22,589 bases of DNA, from NCBI GenBank assembly GCA_964604155.1, contig CAZRXY010000091.1:1-22589 (forward strand), written 5' to 3'. Position 1 is the first letter of the stretch; every line of letters starts with the position of its first letter. Below are positions 21,972 to 22,589 of the stretch, in pieces. Below the pieces are notes generated by a model that ran no database searches, had not been told where the DNA came from, and worked only from the letters and a program-made list of their open reading frames with translations. The translations under genes and the position numbers were made by a program. This stretch comes from Stygibacter sp964604155. Its GTDB lineage: Bacteria; Cloacimonadota; Cloacimonadia; Cloacimonadales; TCS61.

Positions 21972-22589
21972 TCAGCGAGAAAGTATCCTGATCTTATCTT
22001 CAAGTTCTTTCACCCTATCACGCAGTTCTTTAATGCGAAATTCCCGCCCGATAAAAAGATTGTTATAGTGAAGTAATTCGGCATTTTTCTGTTCGAGTTC
22101 TGCAGTTCTTTCTTTAACGAGTTTTTCCAGGTTTTCGCGGTGCTGCCTGAGCTCTTCTTCCTGTTTTTTGCGCTCAATAATCAACCGCGTAGAGCCTTGC
22201 AAACCTATCATTTTTCCGTCACGGATCAAAGGTTTGGCGCTAATCTCAAGCGGATGTAATTCACCTTTTTTATTGAACATTCTGGTCTCAAAGGTTACTA
22301 AATTAAAGGTTAAATACTGTCTGGTCATTTTTATCGCCAGCCTTGCCATTTTAAAGAATTCTCGTCTGGTAGTATGCTCCCACAGGTGGGAGCCTATCCA
22401 CTCCTCCGGCTGATAACCGGTCATCATAAACAAAGAAGGGCTCAGGTAGGTAAATTTGAGGCGTGTAGTCATCTGCCAGATGCAATCAACAGAATTTTCA
22501 GCCAGCAAACGGAACATTTCTTCGCTTTCTTTGAGGGTTCGAGCATCTTCAATCTGCTGAGAGATATCTCTGGCAAGAGCCAGGTAATG
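21972..22589 (-). CDS. PAS-domain sensor protein, C-terminal part (5' end outside the window)
   Basis: The frame is open to the right edge for 24 codons before the first in-window Met, and those codons look like the end of another PAS/coiled linker (ISQQIEDARTLKESEEMFRLLAE), so the visible 205 residues are a fragment of a longer protein. They contain one PAS domain with its PAC motif: NSVDCIWQMTTRLKFTYLSPS, TGYQPEEWIGSHLWEH, then the phrase RMFNKKGELHPLEISAKPL. A long coiled coil follows (KKQEEELRQHRENLEKLVKERTAEL region) and a short helix ends at RILSR. No histidine-kinase, GGDEF or other output domain follows the coiled coil. Signal input is probable; the output cannot be seen. Confidence 0.88.
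   Translation of the reverse strand, partial: HYLALARDISQQIEDARTLKESEEMFRLLAENSVDCIWQMTTRLKFTYLSPSLFMMTGYQPEEWIGSHLWEHTTRREFFKMARLAIKMTRQYLTFNLVTFETRMFNKKGELHPLEISAKPLIRDGKMIGLQGSTRLIIERKKQEEELRQHRENLEKLVKERTAELEQKNAELLHYNNLFIGREFRIKELRDRVKELEDKIRILSR

Noticed and set aside
1..22589. CRISPR array, transposase or prophage
   Set aside because: No regularly spaced direct repeats with unique spacers, and no gene resembling a transposase, integrase, capsid or tail protein, are present in the window.

Overview
The window reads as a chromosomal segment from an anaerobic Gram-negative bacterium of the FCB superphylum, most plausibly a Cloacimonadota-like lineage. This is an inference from three things: a C-terminal type IX secretion sorting domain at the left edge, outer-membrane and lipoprotein genes throughout, and moderately AT-rich, very compact DNA with many 1-14 bp gene overlaps. 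No rRNA, tRNA, CRISPR array, transposase or phage gene is visible.

Layout. (1) 1-330: the 3' end of a secreted protein gene and a strong intrinsic terminator. (2) 331-6724: a PadR-type regulator followed by a complete tripartite RND efflux operon (TolC-like channel, lipoprotein adaptor, RND pump), with a palindrome upstream of padR that could be its operator. (3) 6725-6997: a non-coding stretch holding a 9-bp-phased GGAC repeat, a possible promoter, a tiny acidic ORF and a leader hairpin. (4) 6998-16713: a ten-gene information-processing operon, rimP-nusA-ylxR-ylxQ-infB-rbfA-nrnA-truB-ribF-radA, nearly all translationally coupled. It combines ribosome maturation, transcription elongation/antitermination, translation initiation, RNA turnover, tRNA modification, flavin cofactor synthesis and DNA repair. 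(5) 16714-17651, minus strand: an sdpR/sdpI-like autorepressor and six-helix membrane protein pair; the promoter overlaps three tandem TTAGCTAA-type boxes. (6) 17652-18171: the only long gene-free stretch. It contains a 242-bp segment bounded by 12-bp inverted repeats with strong internal RNA-folding potential, a candidate multicopy element. (7) 18172-21964: a five-gene cluster (chalcone isomerase-like exported protein, YgjP-like metallopeptidase, exported beta-rich protein, lipoprotein polysaccharide deacetylase with altered motifs, metallo-beta-lactamase-fold hydrolase). (8) 21972-22589, minus strand: the C-terminal end of a PAS sensor protein that ends in a coiled coil without a kinase domain.

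Most of the window is recognisable and ordinary. The least explained parts are the inverted-repeat-bounded segment at 17730-17971, the phased GGAC repeat at 6732-6784, the triple operator of the sdpRI pair, and the uncharacterised envelope cluster at 18172-21964. I do not see a clear new defence or mobile system; these four are where a second look would pay best.
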